38,200 nt of DNA from an uncultured bacterium (lineage in GTDB: Bacteria > Actinomycetota > Coriobacteriia > Coriobacteriales > Coriobacteriaceae), in NCBI GenBank assembly GCA_905215205.1, contig CAJMPK010000002.1, positions 1 to 38,200 of the forward strand, written 5' to 3'. The translations under genes were made by a program, and so were the position numbers. The notes below the pieces were generated by a model, which saw only the letters and a program-made list of their open reading frames with translations, had not been told where the DNA came from and searched no databases. Of this stretch, positions 16,543 through 26,046 are shown piece after piece (within the stretch, counting starts at the first letter, position 1; each line of letters begins with the position of its first letter).

Positions 16543-16548
16543 CATACT
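16520..16548 (+). promoter_or_regulatory. nadA promoter
   Basis: TTGTCA (16520-16525), a 17-bp spacer, and CATACT (16543-16548), about 36 bp before the nadA start. The spacer contains the right arm of the palindrome, so a bound repressor would block polymerase. Confidence 0.6.
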
Positions 16549-16583
16549 AAAGCCCCAAGATTCGCCAAAAGAGAGGGGCCTTG

Positions 16584-17609
16584 ATGGCACAGAGCGCGAA
16601 CATGGATGCGTCGGAGCTCGCACGCGATATCGCGGCCGGCCTAGCATCGGCAACGACGGCAACGGAGCGCGCGGCACTGGTGCCCGCAGAGCTCGCCGAG
16701 GCCATTCAGCAACTAAAAACCCAACGTGACGCGGTGATCCTAGCGCACTATTACGTGGCGCCCGAGGTACAGGCCGTGGCTGATTACGTCGGCGACAGCT
16801 TTTACCTGGCAAAGCTTGCCAAGAGCCTGCCGCAGCAGACCATCGTGCTGTGCGGCGTGGAGTTTATGGGCGAGAGCGCCAAGCTGCTCAACCCCACCAA
16901 GACCGTGCTGCTGCCCGAGCCGGGCGCGGACTGCCCCATGGCGCACATGGTCAAGCGTGAGACGGTCGACGCGGCGCGCGCCGAGTACGGTGACGACCTT
17001 GCCGTGGTCTGCTACGTCAACTCCACGGTCGAGATCAAGAGCTGGAGTGATGTGTGTGTCACCAGCTCCAACGCCGTCAAGATTGTGTCCGAGCTGCCGC
17101 AGCAGCATGTCCTGTTCATTCCCGACCAAAACCTGGGTCGCTTCGTAGCCGAACAGGTGCCGCAAAAGCACGTCATCCTCAACAAGGGCTACTGCCCGCG
17201 CCACCACATCATCACCGTCGAGCAGATCGTCGACGCGCAGGAGGCGCACCCCGACGCGCTCGTGCTGGCGCATCCTGAGTGCAAGGCCGACGTTCTGGCC
17301 GAGGCCGACTACATCGGCTCCACCGCCGGCATCATCAAGTACGCCGAGGAGTCGGACGCGAGCGAGTTCATCATCGTGACGGTCCGCGGCGTGCTCTACG
17401 AGCTCGAGCGCCGCTGCGAGGGCGCCGGCAAAAAGTTCTATTTCCCTGCGGTGCAGCCCACCTGCGTCAACATGGATCTCATCACGCTCGAAAAGCTCGT
17501 GCGCTGCCTGGAGACGGGTGAGGGCGAGGTGCAGATCGGCGTGTCGGATGAGGCTGCCGACCAGGCCAAACTTACGCTCGACCGCATGCTCGAGTACGCA
17601 GCGCGCTAG
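16584..17609 (+). CDS. nadA: NadA, quinolinate synthase
   Basis: A 341-residue [4Fe-4S] enzyme that condenses iminoaspartate with dihydroxyacetone phosphate to quinolinate, the second step of de novo NAD synthesis. The three cluster cysteines are C90 (LCGVEFMGESAK), C204 (GYCPRHH) and C294 (PTCVNMDL). The substrate-binding AHYYVAPEVQ motif is near residue 52. The ATG at 16584 follows GAGAGGGG. It begins the nadA-nadB-nadC-niaR operon. Confidence 0.96.
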   Translation: MAQSANMDASELARDIAAGLASATTATERAALVPAELAEAIQQLKTQRDAVILAHYYVAPEVQAVADYVGDSFYLAKLAKSLPQQTIVLCGVEFMGESAKLLNPTKTVLLPEPGADCPMAHMVKRETVDAARAEYGDDLAVVCYVNSTVEIKSWSDVCVTSSNAVKIVSELPQQHVLFIPDQNLGRFVAEQVPQKHVILNKGYCPRHHIITVEQIVDAQEAHPDALVLAHPECKADVLAEADYIGSTAGIIKYAEESDASEFIIVTVRGVLYELERRCEGAGKKFYFPAVQPTCVNMDLITLEKLVRCLETGEGEVQIGVSDEAADQAKLTLDRMLEYAAR

Positions 17610-17611
17610 AA

Positions 17612-17648
17612 CAATGTGGCATGAGGGATGGTTCCTTATGTCACATTC
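17612..17648. repeat. Imperfect palindrome between nadA and nadB
   Basis: AATGTGGCATGAGGGAT and GTTCCTTATGTCACATT are inverted copies with four mismatches and almost no loop. The right arm ends just before the nadB Shine-Dalgarno site, so the hairpin could limit nadB translation or stabilise the upstream mRNA. The form is also that of a small REP-like element. Confidence 0.55.
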
Positions 17649-17664
17649 AAGGGAGAGGATTCCT

Positions 17665-19041
17665 ATGGAAACCAAGCAATACCCCGACATGGAGTGCGAC
17701 GTCGTCATTGCCGGCTGCGGCGTAGCGGGCCTGTACGCGGCTCTCAACCTGCCGACGAGCACGCGCGTGATCATGCTCTCCAAGGGCGCTGTCGACGAGT
17801 GCGATTCGATGCTCGCACAGGGCGGCATCTGCGTGCTGCCCGAGGGCTCGGACTACGATGCCTTCTTTGAGGACACCATGCACGCCGGTCACTACGAGAA
17901 CCGCCGCGAGAGCGTCGATATCATGATTCGCTCGAGCCGCTCGGTCATCAACGACTTGCTAGCGATGGGCGTGGATTTTGAGCGCAAGGCCGACGGCAGC
18001 CTCGACTTTACCCGCGAGGGCGCGCACAGCCGTCCGCGCATCGCCTTCCATGCCGATATTACCGGCAAGGAGATTACGACCAAGCTGCTCCAGGCCGTTC
18101 GCAAGCTGGATAACGTGCAGATTTTGGAGCACGTGGCCATGACCGACATCCTGACGGGCGAGCGTGACGGCGCCACGGTGTGTACCGGCGTCGTCGCCGT
18201 TCCCGTGGACGAGGACAACTCGGTTCGTCCCGCCGACGAGCTGACAAATGCCGCCGGGGGCGTGCATGCCGGCGAGCCGTTTAAGATCCATGCCCGCCAC
18301 ACGCTGTGGGCGACGGGCGGTATCGGCGGCGTATACGACCATTCGACCAACTACCCGCAGCTCACGGGCGATGCCTGCTACATTGCTCAGGAGCATGGCA
18401 TTAAGATGGAGCATCTGGACTACGTGCAGATTCACCCCACGGGACTGTTCTCGCCGCAGCCGGGCCGCACCTTCCTGATCAGCGAGAGCTGCCGCGGCGA
18501 GGGCGCGATTTTGCTCAACGCTGCCGGCGAGCGCTTTACCGACGAGCTTCAGCCGCGCGATGTGGTCGCCGCCGCTATTCGCGAGCAGATGAAGCAGGAC
18601 GGTACCGAGCACGAGTGGCTGAGCTTTGTCCCCGTCGAACGCGACGTGGTGACCGGGCACTTTGCCAACATTCGCGCACGCTGCCTGGAGGACGGCCGCG
18701 ACATCTTGGACGAGCCCATCCCCGTTACGCCCACGCAGCACTACTTTATGGGCGGCGTGTGGGTCGACAAGGACGGCCGCACCTCGATGCCCGAGCTCTA
18801 CGCAGCCGGTGAGACGGCCTGCAACGGCGTGCACGGCAAGAATCGCCTTGCATCAAACAGCCTGCTCGAGGCGCTGGTCTGGGGTCGTCGCGCCGCGTGG
18901 TACATGCGTACCGGCGAGTCGCTTGCCGTGGAGCAGGCGGGCGAGCCCGCGCTCGACGGGCGTCACCGCGCCCTGAGTGCCGACACCCTGGCAATCGATG
19001 ATTTGGCCCGTGCCGCCGGCGCGCAGGCCGTGGAGGAGTAG
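17665..19041 (+). CDS. nadB: NadB, L-aspartate oxidase
   Basis: A 458-residue flavoprotein that oxidises aspartate to iminoaspartate for NadA. The FAD-binding VVIAGCGVAGLYAAL is at the N-terminus (about 14-28), and flavoprotein signatures HARHTLWATGGIGG, ESCRGEGAILLN and HGKNRLASNSLLEALVWG follow. It is shorter than the ~540-residue E. coli enzyme: most of the C-terminal helical domain is missing, as in the compact forms known from some anaerobes. The ATG at 17665 (METKQYPD) follows GGGAGAGG. It is three bases from nadC. Confidence 0.95.
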   Translation: METKQYPDMECDVVIAGCGVAGLYAALNLPTSTRVIMLSKGAVDECDSMLAQGGICVLPEGSDYDAFFEDTMHAGHYENRRESVDIMIRSSRSVINDLLAMGVDFERKADGSLDFTREGAHSRPRIAFHADITGKEITTKLLQAVRKLDNVQILEHVAMTDILTGERDGATVCTGVVAVPVDEDNSVRPADELTNAAGGVHAGEPFKIHARHTLWATGGIGGVYDHSTNYPQLTGDACYIAQEHGIKMEHLDYVQIHPTGLFSPQPGRTFLISESCRGEGAILLNAAGERFTDELQPRDVVAAAIREQMKQDGTEHEWLSFVPVERDVVTGHFANIRARCLEDGRDILDEPIPVTPTQHYFMGGVWVDKDGRTSMPELYAAGETACNGVHGKNRLASNSLLEALVWGRRAAWYMRTGESLAVEQAGEPALDGRHRALSADTLAIDDLARAAGAQAVEE

Positions 19042-19044
19042 ACC

Positions 19045-19905
19045 ATGAATCCCATTACCATGAAGCTCGTCGTTGATGATCTGATTCTGCAGGCTCTGCG
19101 CGAGGACATTACGTTTGAGGACGTGAGCACGGCGAGCGTGTGCCCCACGGCGCGTCCCGCTACCGTTGAGCTTATCGCCAAGGCCGATGGCATCATCGCC
19201 GGCTTGGATGTGTTTGCCCGCACCTTTGAGCTGCTGGATTCGCAGAGCTCGGTGCTGCTCGACGTTGCCGATGGCGACGAGGTGCATGCCGGCGATCACG
19301 TGGGCCAGGTGCGCGGCGACGCGCGCGTGTTGCTTTCGGGCGAGCGCGTGGCACTCAACTACCTGCAGCGCATGAGCGGCATCGCTACTTACACGCATCG
19401 GATGGCGGCTGCGCTCGAGGGCACCAAGACCGTGCTCGTCGACACGCGCAAGACCACACCGGGCATGCGTGTGTTTGAAAAGGCGGCAGTCGAGATCGGC
19501 GGTGGCAGCAACCACCGCTATAACCTGTCGACGGCTGTCATGCTCAAGGACAACCACATCGACGCCGCCGGTGGCGTGGCACGCGCGATCGAGATGGCGC
19601 GCGCTCATGCGTCGTTTACCACGACGGTCGAGATCGAGTGCGAGAACCTGGGCATGGTGCGCGAGGCCGTGGAGGCCGGTGCCGACATCATCATGCTCGA
19701 CAACATGACCCACGACGACATGGCCGCCGCGATTGAACTTATCGCCGGCCGCGCCAAGACCGAGTGCTCGGGCAATGTGGACGCCAGCAATATCCGTGCA
19801 CTCGCCGACCTGGGCGTCGACTTTATTAGCTCGGGGGCGCTGACGCACTCTGCGCCGATTCTCGACCTCTCGCTTAAGCACCTGCGTCTGCTGGACGGTA
19901 AATAA
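19045..19905 (+). CDS. nadC: NadC, nicotinate-nucleotide pyrophosphorylase
   Basis: A 286-residue enzyme that converts quinolinate and PRPP to nicotinate mononucleotide. Recognisable motifs are LQRMSGIATYT, the DTRKTTPGMRVFEKAAV block, GGGSNHRYNL, LKDNHI and EIECENL, with the C-terminal GNVDASNIRALADLGVDFISSGALTHS. Length is typical. It begins three bases after nadB, and its TAA shares one base with the niaR ATG (TAATG). Confidence 0.97.
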   Translation: MNPITMKLVVDDLILQALREDITFEDVSTASVCPTARPATVELIAKADGIIAGLDVFARTFELLDSQSSVLLDVADGDEVHAGDHVGQVRGDARVLLSGERVALNYLQRMSGIATYTHRMAAALEGTKTVLVDTRKTTPGMRVFEKAAVEIGGGSNHRYNLSTAVMLKDNHIDAAGGVARAIEMARAHASFTTTVEIECENLGMVREAVEAGADIIMLDNMTHDDMAAAIELIAGRAKTECSGNVDASNIRALADLGVDFISSGALTHSAPILDLSLKHLRLLDGK

Positions 19906-20450
19906 TGGACGCCCGCGAGCGTCGCCGTGCCATCATGGGCGTGCTCGAGCGAGCCAAGAGCCCCGTCTCCGGCAGCGCACTTGCTCGTGAGGTGGGTGTG
20001 AGCCGCCAGATTGTCGTGCAAGACATCGCCTTGCTGCGCGCCGATGGGCACGATATCGTGGCGACCAATCGCGGCTACGTGCTGCAGGAAGCCGCGAGTA
20101 GCCCCGCCGTGCCCACGCGTCTTGTTAAAGTGCGCCACAGTGTGGAGCAGGCGGGCGACGAGCTTACGAGTATCGTCGACGCGGGTGGCGCCGTGCTCAA
20201 CGTGATCGTCAACCATCGTGTGTACGGCAAGATCACGGCCGACCTGGACATCCGCAACCGCCGCGATGTCGAGCGCTATCTGCGCGATATCGAGAGCGGC
20301 AAGAGCTTTCCGCTGCTAACGGTGACGAGCGGCTATCACTTCCATCGCATTGCGGCGGAGGACGAACAGACCCTCGACGAGATCGAGGCCATACTCAAGG
20401 AGAAAGGCTACCTAGCAGACCTGATGCCCTACGAGGACGATCTATCGTAG
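19905..20450 (+). CDS. niaR: NiaR, niacin-responsive transcriptional repressor
   Basis: A 181-residue repressor with an N-terminal HTH_11 winged helix (about 5-60, SGSALAREVGVSRQIVVQDIALLR) and a C-terminal 3H domain. The 3H histidines appear in VRHSVEQ, VNHRVYG and GYHFHR. In Firmicutes NiaR binds niacin and represses NAD synthesis and niacin uptake. Here it overlaps nadC by one base and closes the nad operon, so negative feedback on the operon is likely. The perfect dyad at 16499-16542 is the candidate operator. Confidence 0.94.
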   Translation: MDARERRRAIMGVLERAKSPVSGSALAREVGVSRQIVVQDIALLRADGHDIVATNRGYVLQEAASSPAVPTRLVKVRHSVEQAGDELTSIVDAGGAVLNVIVNHRVYGKITADLDIRNRRDVERYLRDIESGKSFPLLTVTSGYHFHRIAAEDEQTLDEIEAILKEKGYLADLMPYEDDLS

Positions 20451-20467
20451 CCGACGCCGCATCTATA

Positions 20468-20534
20468 AGTTGCGGTGAAATAGTTCCTAAAATCGGCATC
20501 CAAGCCATAAAACAGGAACTATTCCACCGCAACT
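20468..20534. repeat. 67-bp palindrome after niaR
   Basis: 21-bp arms at 20468-20488 (begins AGTTGCGGTGAAATAG) and 20514-20534 match in inverted form with one mismatch, around a 25-base loop. It lies between the niaR stop and the terminator. It is similar in design, but not in sequence, to the palindrome at 12116. Confidence 0.75.
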
Positions 20535-20572
20535 GCCAAGGGTCCCGCTCCAAATTAGCTGCCCACACATGC

Positions 20573-20612
20573 AAAAGGAGGCCTCCGCGGCGATGCGGAG
20601 GCCTCCTTTTTT
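20573..20612. terminator. Bidirectional rho-independent terminator
   Basis: GGAGGCCTCCGC (20577-20588) and GCGGAGGCCTCC (20595-20606) form a perfect 12-bp stem with a six-base loop, flanked by AAAA on the left and TTTTTT on the right. It ends the nad operon on the plus strand and the ferredoxin gene on the minus strand. Confidence 0.9.
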
Positions 20613-20651
20613 GTGCACGGTGTACTTGTGAGTGTGCAAGTGGGGGAGTTG

Positions 20652-20837
20652 TTACTCCTCGACGATCTCGGTGATCGCGCCGGCGGGGCAAGCGTCCTGG
20701 CAAGCGCCACAGGCGACGCAGGAGTCCTCGTCAGCGACGGTAGCGACGTCCTGGAGCTCCAGAACGCCAGCGGGGCAGGAGTCGACGCAAACGCCACAAG
20801 CGATGCACTCGTCGGCATCAATTACGGGATGAGCCAT
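20652..20837 (-). CDS. 2[4Fe-4S] ferredoxin, clostridial type
   Basis: A 61-residue electron carrier with two complete cluster motifs, CIACGVCVDSCP and CVACGACQDACP, in the usual pseudo-twofold arrangement and normal length. In anaerobes this type carries electrons from pyruvate:ferredoxin oxidoreductase to hydrogenases and other reductases; partners are not in the window. The ATG at 20837 follows GAGAGGAAA. It is monocistronic and ends at the shared terminator near 20590. Confidence 0.95.
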   Translation of the reverse strand: MAHPVIDADECIACGVCVDSCPAGVLELQDVATVADEDSCVACGACQDACPAGAITEIVEE

Positions 20838-21210
20838 GGTAGTTTCCTCTCTGTTGACCGACGCTACAGGCGATGTGCGTCGGTTTGATTCGGGCAAAAA
20901 CATACCACGGGAGCGACCGTTTGCAATACCCTCTGACCGGCATCTTCATACCGTTCGCCGAGTATGCTGCGGCTTACTAAAAAACATGCAGGTGAGGCCG
21001 TTGGGCTGCGCAAATGTTAGCTATAGGTGACTTGAAATATAGGGCGATTGAGCGTGCTTGCGGAAACCGCATCCCGTAATCCACGTCCAAAACGGGACAC
21101 GGCTTCAGACCCGCACCTCAGCCATCTCTACATAGATCTCGATAGATTTGCCGAGAACTCAATCAGCGCATCTACCTGCACATTTAAGAACCTAAACTCT
21201 CAGCAATAAG
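20838..21210. other. Non-coding stretch between ferredoxin and dnaK, with one hairpin
   Basis: No credible gene. It must hold the ferredoxin promoter (minus strand) next to the gene. The one clear structure is an imperfect palindrome: GAAACCGCATCCCGT (21063-21077) and ACGGGACACGGCTTC (21092-21106), 12 of 15 pairs. The rest shows nothing I can name. Confidence 0.55.
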
Positions 21211-21246
21211 AAATCTTATATGAATTGACTTAGATTTTGTATATTC
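21211..21246 (+). promoter_or_regulatory. Heat-shock control site and probable promoter of dnaK
   Basis: AAATCTTATAT, five bases, GACTTAGATTT (21211-21237) is an imperfect dyad (AAATCTTA/TTAGATTT). The same 27-bp motif, identical except for the central five bases, stands upstream of clpB at 29984-30010. A TATATT box begins at 21240. HspR, encoded at 25230, is the obvious candidate to bind it; the site does not closely match the published HAIR consensus CTTGAGT-N7-ACTCAAG. Confidence 0.65.
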
Positions 21247-21290
21247 CGGCCCATAAGGGGATACACTACATCCTGAAAGACAAGCCGAAA

Positions 21291-21318
21291 CACCGCTCGG
21301 CAGACCGCCGAGTCGGTG
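21291..21318 (+). other. Hairpin in the dnaK mRNA leader
   Basis: CACCGCTCGGC and GCCGAGTCGGTG pair over 11 bp with one bulged A, ending about 12 bases before the Shine-Dalgarno region. Comparable GC-rich leader hairpins precede dnaJ (24149) and clpB (30061). Confidence 0.55.
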
Positions 21319-21346
21319 CAAACGCACAAGAGAGAGGGAATTTCTA

Positions 21347-23239
<1,893 letters not shown>

Positions 23240-23241
23240 TC

Positions 23242-24084
23242 ATGTCCGCCCGTAAAGCTCGCACGGAGGCGGCCGCCGTTGATGCCGCCCCCGTTGACTC
23301 TGAGGAGAAGGACGTGAAGATTCCCGTAGAGGCCGTTGACGATACCGAGGCCAACGAGGCCCCGGCCGCCGAGGCTGCCGAGAACCAGGTAGAGGATTCC
23401 AACAAGGAGGCGACGATGACCGAGGACGAGATGGTGGAAGCCGCTATCCGCGCCGGTGAAGAAGCCGCCGACAACGACTTTAAGCTCAAGTTCGAGCAGG
23501 CCCAGAAGGAGCTTGCCGACGTGCGCAACGAGCTCGATGCTGCGGCAGAGGCCCAGAAGGCCGCCGAGGACAAGGCGAAGGACGCCACCGAGCGTACCGC
23601 CCGTCTGCAGGCCGACTGGGAGAACTTCCGTCGCCGCACCGCCAATGAGCGTATCGCCGAGCGCGAGCGCGCGACCGAGAAGCTTGTTACCGCGCTGTTG
23701 CCGGTGATCGACGATATCGAGCGCGCGATCGACCATGCCCGCAGTCAAGAGCTTGCCGACGACTTTAAGCAGTTCGTCGATGGCGTTGACGCGGTACATG
23801 CCAAGCTGCTCGATGTGTTTGCGCACGAGGGCGTTGAGCCCATCGACCCCAAGGGCGAGGCGTTCGATCCGCTCGAGCATCAGGCCGTGGGTCGCGTCGA
23901 GGACGCATCGCAGTACGACGAGACCGTCAACGATGTATACCAGAAGGGCTACCGCATGGCGGATCGCATCCTGCGTTCCGCGATGGTGACGGTGACCTAC
24001 GGTGGCGAGAAGCGCCCCGCACCGGAGCCCGAAGCGGCGCCCGAGGATGCTGCGGCCGATACGGCCGAGAGCACCGAGGAGTAA
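23242..24084 (+). CDS. grpE: GrpE, nucleotide exchange factor of DnaK
   Basis: A 280-residue GrpE. An acidic, Ala/Glu-rich N-terminal extension (1-75) is followed by the long coiled coil (about 80-160, LQADWENFRRRTANER) and the C-terminal beta domain with GVEPIDPKGEAFDPLEHQAV and NDVYQKGYRMADRILRSAMVTV. The start at 23242 lies two bases after the dnaK stop. An in-frame ATG at 23416 has a much stronger site (AAGGAGG) and would give 222 residues, nearer the family norm; either or both could be used. It ends at a strong terminator. Confidence 0.95.
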   Translation: MSARKARTEAAAVDAAPVDSEEKDVKIPVEAVDDTEANEAPAAEAAENQVEDSNKEATMTEDEMVEAAIRAGEEAADNDFKLKFEQAQKELADVRNELDAAAEAQKAAEDKAKDATERTARLQADWENFRRRTANERIAERERATEKLVTALLPVIDDIERAIDHARSQELADDFKQFVDGVDAVHAKLLDVFAHEGVEPIDPKGEAFDPLEHQAVGRVEDASQYDETVNDVYQKGYRMADRILRSAMVTVTYGGEKRPAPEPEAAPEDAAADTAESTEE

Positions 24085-24088
24085 TTGA

Positions 24089-24122
24089 GAAGGGCCCCGG
24101 GGCAACACCCGGGGCCCTTTCT
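24089..24122 (+). terminator. Rho-independent terminator after grpE
   Basis: AGGGCCCCGGG (24091-24101) and CCCGGGGCCCT (24108-24118), a perfect 11-bp stem with a six-base loop, then TTTCT. It separates dnaK-grpE from dnaJ-hspR, so dnaJ is either read through at a reduced level or has its own promoter in the 70 bp that remain. Confidence 0.85.
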
Positions 24123-24148
24123 GGCCTAGTGCCATATGAAAGCATGAG

Positions 24149-24169
24149 CCGCCGCCCGCTGGGCGGCGG
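24149..24169 (+). other. Hairpin in the dnaJ leader
   Basis: CCGCCGCCC (24149-24157) and GGGCGGCGG (24161-24169) form a perfect 9-bp stem with the loop GCT, shortly before the dnaJ Shine-Dalgarno sequence GGAGAGGAG. Confidence 0.55.
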
Positions 24170-24191
24170 ATGAAACAGGAGAGGAGCTACG

Positions 24192-25157
24192 ATGGCTGCA
24201 GGCAAAACCTTCTATGACATCCTGGGCGTATCCAAGAGCGCCTCCGACAAAGAGATCAAGAGCGCGTTTCGCAAGCTCGCGCAAAAATATCACCCCGATG
24301 CCGGCGGCGACGAGGCCAAGTTCAAGGAGATCAGCGAGGCCTACGAGACGCTTTCGGACGAGAAGAAGCGCAAAGAGTACGACCAGATGCTCATGTTTGG
24401 CGGCATGCCGGGCGCGGGCGGCGCGTATGGCGGCGGCTACGGTGCCGGCGCGGGTGCCAGCGGCTGGGGCGACATCTTCGACAGCATCTTTAGCGGCAAC
24501 GGCGCCTGGGGCAGCGATTGGGGCTCGGGCTTTGCCGGGGCTGCGGGCGCTGCCGGCGCCGGTGCAGGTCGCAGCCGCGCTCGCAAGGGCGGCGACCTGT
24601 CGCTGACCGTCGATGTGACGGCCGAGGACGCGTTTCGCGGCGTGACGCACAAGGTCACCTATCGCATTCCCTCGACGGGCGAGCAGCAGACCATCACGGT
24701 CTCGGTGCCTGCGGGTGCGGTCGACGGCGGCAAGCTACGCTACAAGCGTCGCGGCGAGTATGGCGTTGCGGGTGGTGAGCGCGGCGACCTGGTCGTGACC
24801 ACGCATGTGGAGGAGCACCCGCTGTTTAAGCGCAAGGGCGCCGATGTGACCATGGAGGTACCGGTCTCGGTCTACGAGGCGGCGCTCGGCTGCACGGTGG
24901 ACGTGCCCACGCCCGGCGGTGCGACGGTCCGTTTGAAAGTGCCCGCGGGTACCCAGACGGGCAAGAAGTTCCGCTTTAAGGAGATGGGGGCGCCCGACGT
25001 TAAGCACCGTGGCCGCACCGGTGCGCTGCTCGTCGAGATCAAGGTGCAGGTTCCCACGAACCTGTCGGACGACGAGCGCGATGCCATGACCAAGCTGCGC
25101 GAGGCCGACACGCGCGACTATCGCGAGAAGGTCAACCGTTACAAGGCGACGTACTAG
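24192..25157 (+). CDS. dnaJ: DnaJ/CbpA-type J-domain co-chaperone without zinc finger
   Basis: A 321-residue class II J protein. The J domain (1-70) has HPD at 34-36. A Gly/Ala-rich linker (about 75-130) follows, with GWGDIFDSIFSG. The two C-terminal beta domains follow directly (GGDLSLTVDVTAEDAFRG, KLRYKRRGEYG, PTPGGATVRLKVPAGTQTGKKFRFKEMGAP). The four CxxCxGxG zinc repeats of class I DnaJ are absent. GGAGAGGAG precedes the ATG. It lies 70 bp before hspR, in the order dnaK-grpE-dnaJ-hspR known from actinobacteria. Confidence 0.95.
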   Translation: MAAGKTFYDILGVSKSASDKEIKSAFRKLAQKYHPDAGGDEAKFKEISEAYETLSDEKKRKEYDQMLMFGGMPGAGGAYGGGYGAGAGASGWGDIFDSIFSGNGAWGSDWGSGFAGAAGAAGAGAGRSRARKGGDLSLTVDVTAEDAFRGVTHKVTYRIPSTGEQQTITVSVPAGAVDGGKLRYKRRGEYGVAGGERGDLVVTTHVEEHPLFKRKGADVTMEVPVSVYEAALGCTVDVPTPGGATVRLKVPAGTQTGKKFRFKEMGAPDVKHRGRTGALLVEIKVQVPTNLSDDERDAMTKLREADTRDYREKVNRYKATY

Positions 25158-25229
25158 GGCGGTCGCGGCGCACGCCCACGCCCGCAGGCTTATGATGGAC
25201 GATAACGAGACGGAAAGGGGTCAGGTAGC

Positions 25230-25646
25230 ATGGCCGAGGACAATAGGAACAAACCGCTGTACATGATCAGCGTGGCGGCCGAGCTGACCGGCATGCATCC
25301 GCAGACTCTGCGCGTCTACGAGTCCAAGGGCCTGGTGAACCCCCAGCGCTCGGGCGGTAACACGCGCCTGTATTCGCGTGCCGATATCGAGCGCTTGGAG
25401 CTCATCAACCAGCTGACCGACGAGGGCATCAACCTTGCCGGTGTGGTGCGCATTCTCGATATGAAGGAGCGTGCCGAGGAGCGCGAGCGCGAGAATGAAA
25501 AGCTCCGTGCTCGCGTGCGCCAGCTCGAGGACGAGCTGCACGAGTACAAGATGCAGAAGAAGATTACCGCTCTGGCCCCGCGCGACGGCTCGGTTAACCC
25601 CGAACAGGTCATGCGCAAGCTGCTGGGCGCAGGCGGGGATCTGTAG
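25230..25646 (+). CDS. hspR: HspR, MerR-family heat-shock repressor
   Basis: A 138-residue MerR-type protein. The winged helix (about 10-80) contains MISVAAELTGMHPQTLRVYESKGLV in two helices, then RLYSRADIERLELINQLTDEGINLAGVVRILDM. A coiled coil of E/R-rich heptads follows (90-120). Position after dnaJ and the sequence fit HspR, which with DnaK as co-repressor holds down dnaK and clpB in actinobacteria. The ATG at 25230 follows GAAAGGGG. The 27-bp motif shared by dnaK and clpB is its likely target here. Confidence 0.94.
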   Translation: MAEDNRNKPLYMISVAAELTGMHPQTLRVYESKGLVNPQRSGGNTRLYSRADIERLELINQLTDEGINLAGVVRILDMKERAEERERENEKLRARVRQLEDELHEYKMQKKITALAPRDGSVNPEQVMRKLLGAGGDL

Positions 25647-25674
25647 GTTACGCCGTTCTGCCGAACGGCGTAAC
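25647..25674 (+). other. Perfect 12-bp hairpin at the hspR stop
   Basis: GTTACGCCGTTC (25647-25658), loop TGCC, GAACGGCGTAAC (25663-25674). It begins one base after the stop codon and has no T-run. Its core GCCGTTC/GAACGGC recurs in the hairpin between hypD and hypE (8088-8111). Confidence 0.6.
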
Positions 25675-25687
25675 GGCTCGACGCTGT

Positions 25688-25787
25688 GCGACGTCCAGAG
25701 CGACAATTTGTCATTCAAAAGGCAAGGCATGACCAGAAGGTCTATGCCTTGCCTTTTTCATGCCAACTTGTTCGCTCTGGACGTCGC
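25688..25787. repeat. Nested 100-bp palindrome containing a terminator
   Basis: Outer arms 25688-25706 and 25768-25787 are inverted copies (core GCGACGTCCAGAGCGA) apart from one extra base. Inside lies a full terminator: AAAAGGCAAGGCAT (25717-25730), GACC-AGAA-GGTC, ATGCCTTGCCTTTT (25744-25757), T-run to 25758. The inner hairpin very probably ends the dnaJ-hspR transcript; the outer arms are not needed for that and suggest a mobile palindromic unit. Confidence 0.8.
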
Positions 25788-25792
25788 TCGCT

Positions 25793-26046
25793 GTCCGTCC
25801 TCTACCTGCGGCGTTGCCTTGCTCCGGATGCGGTAGTCGTTGGGTAGTCATTGGGAACGTTCTTAAATGACTAGTTGAAAGGGGCACTCTTGCGCAAAAT
25901 CTTCCGGCTCACACTAGGCTCGTTCTATGCTTTACCGAGATAAAGTGAACGTGTAGATTCGTAACTCACTTGCAACTGTTCTATGGCACGATATTGAACG
26001 AATGTATGCTATGCGCCCAAATCTCTTGGGCAGAGTGGGAGACAGT
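25793..26046. other. Non-coding upstream region of the hydratase gene
   Basis: No gene visible. A 12-base phrase, GGTAGTCGTTGG and GGTAGTCATTGG, is repeated in direct order near 25830-25850. The promoter of the downstream gene must lie here, but I cannot place it with confidence. Confidence 0.4.

Noticed and set aside
21211..21237. CIRCE element for HrcA
   Set aside because: The sequence does not match TTAGCACTC-N9-GAGTGCTAA, and an hspR gene, not hrcA, is present.
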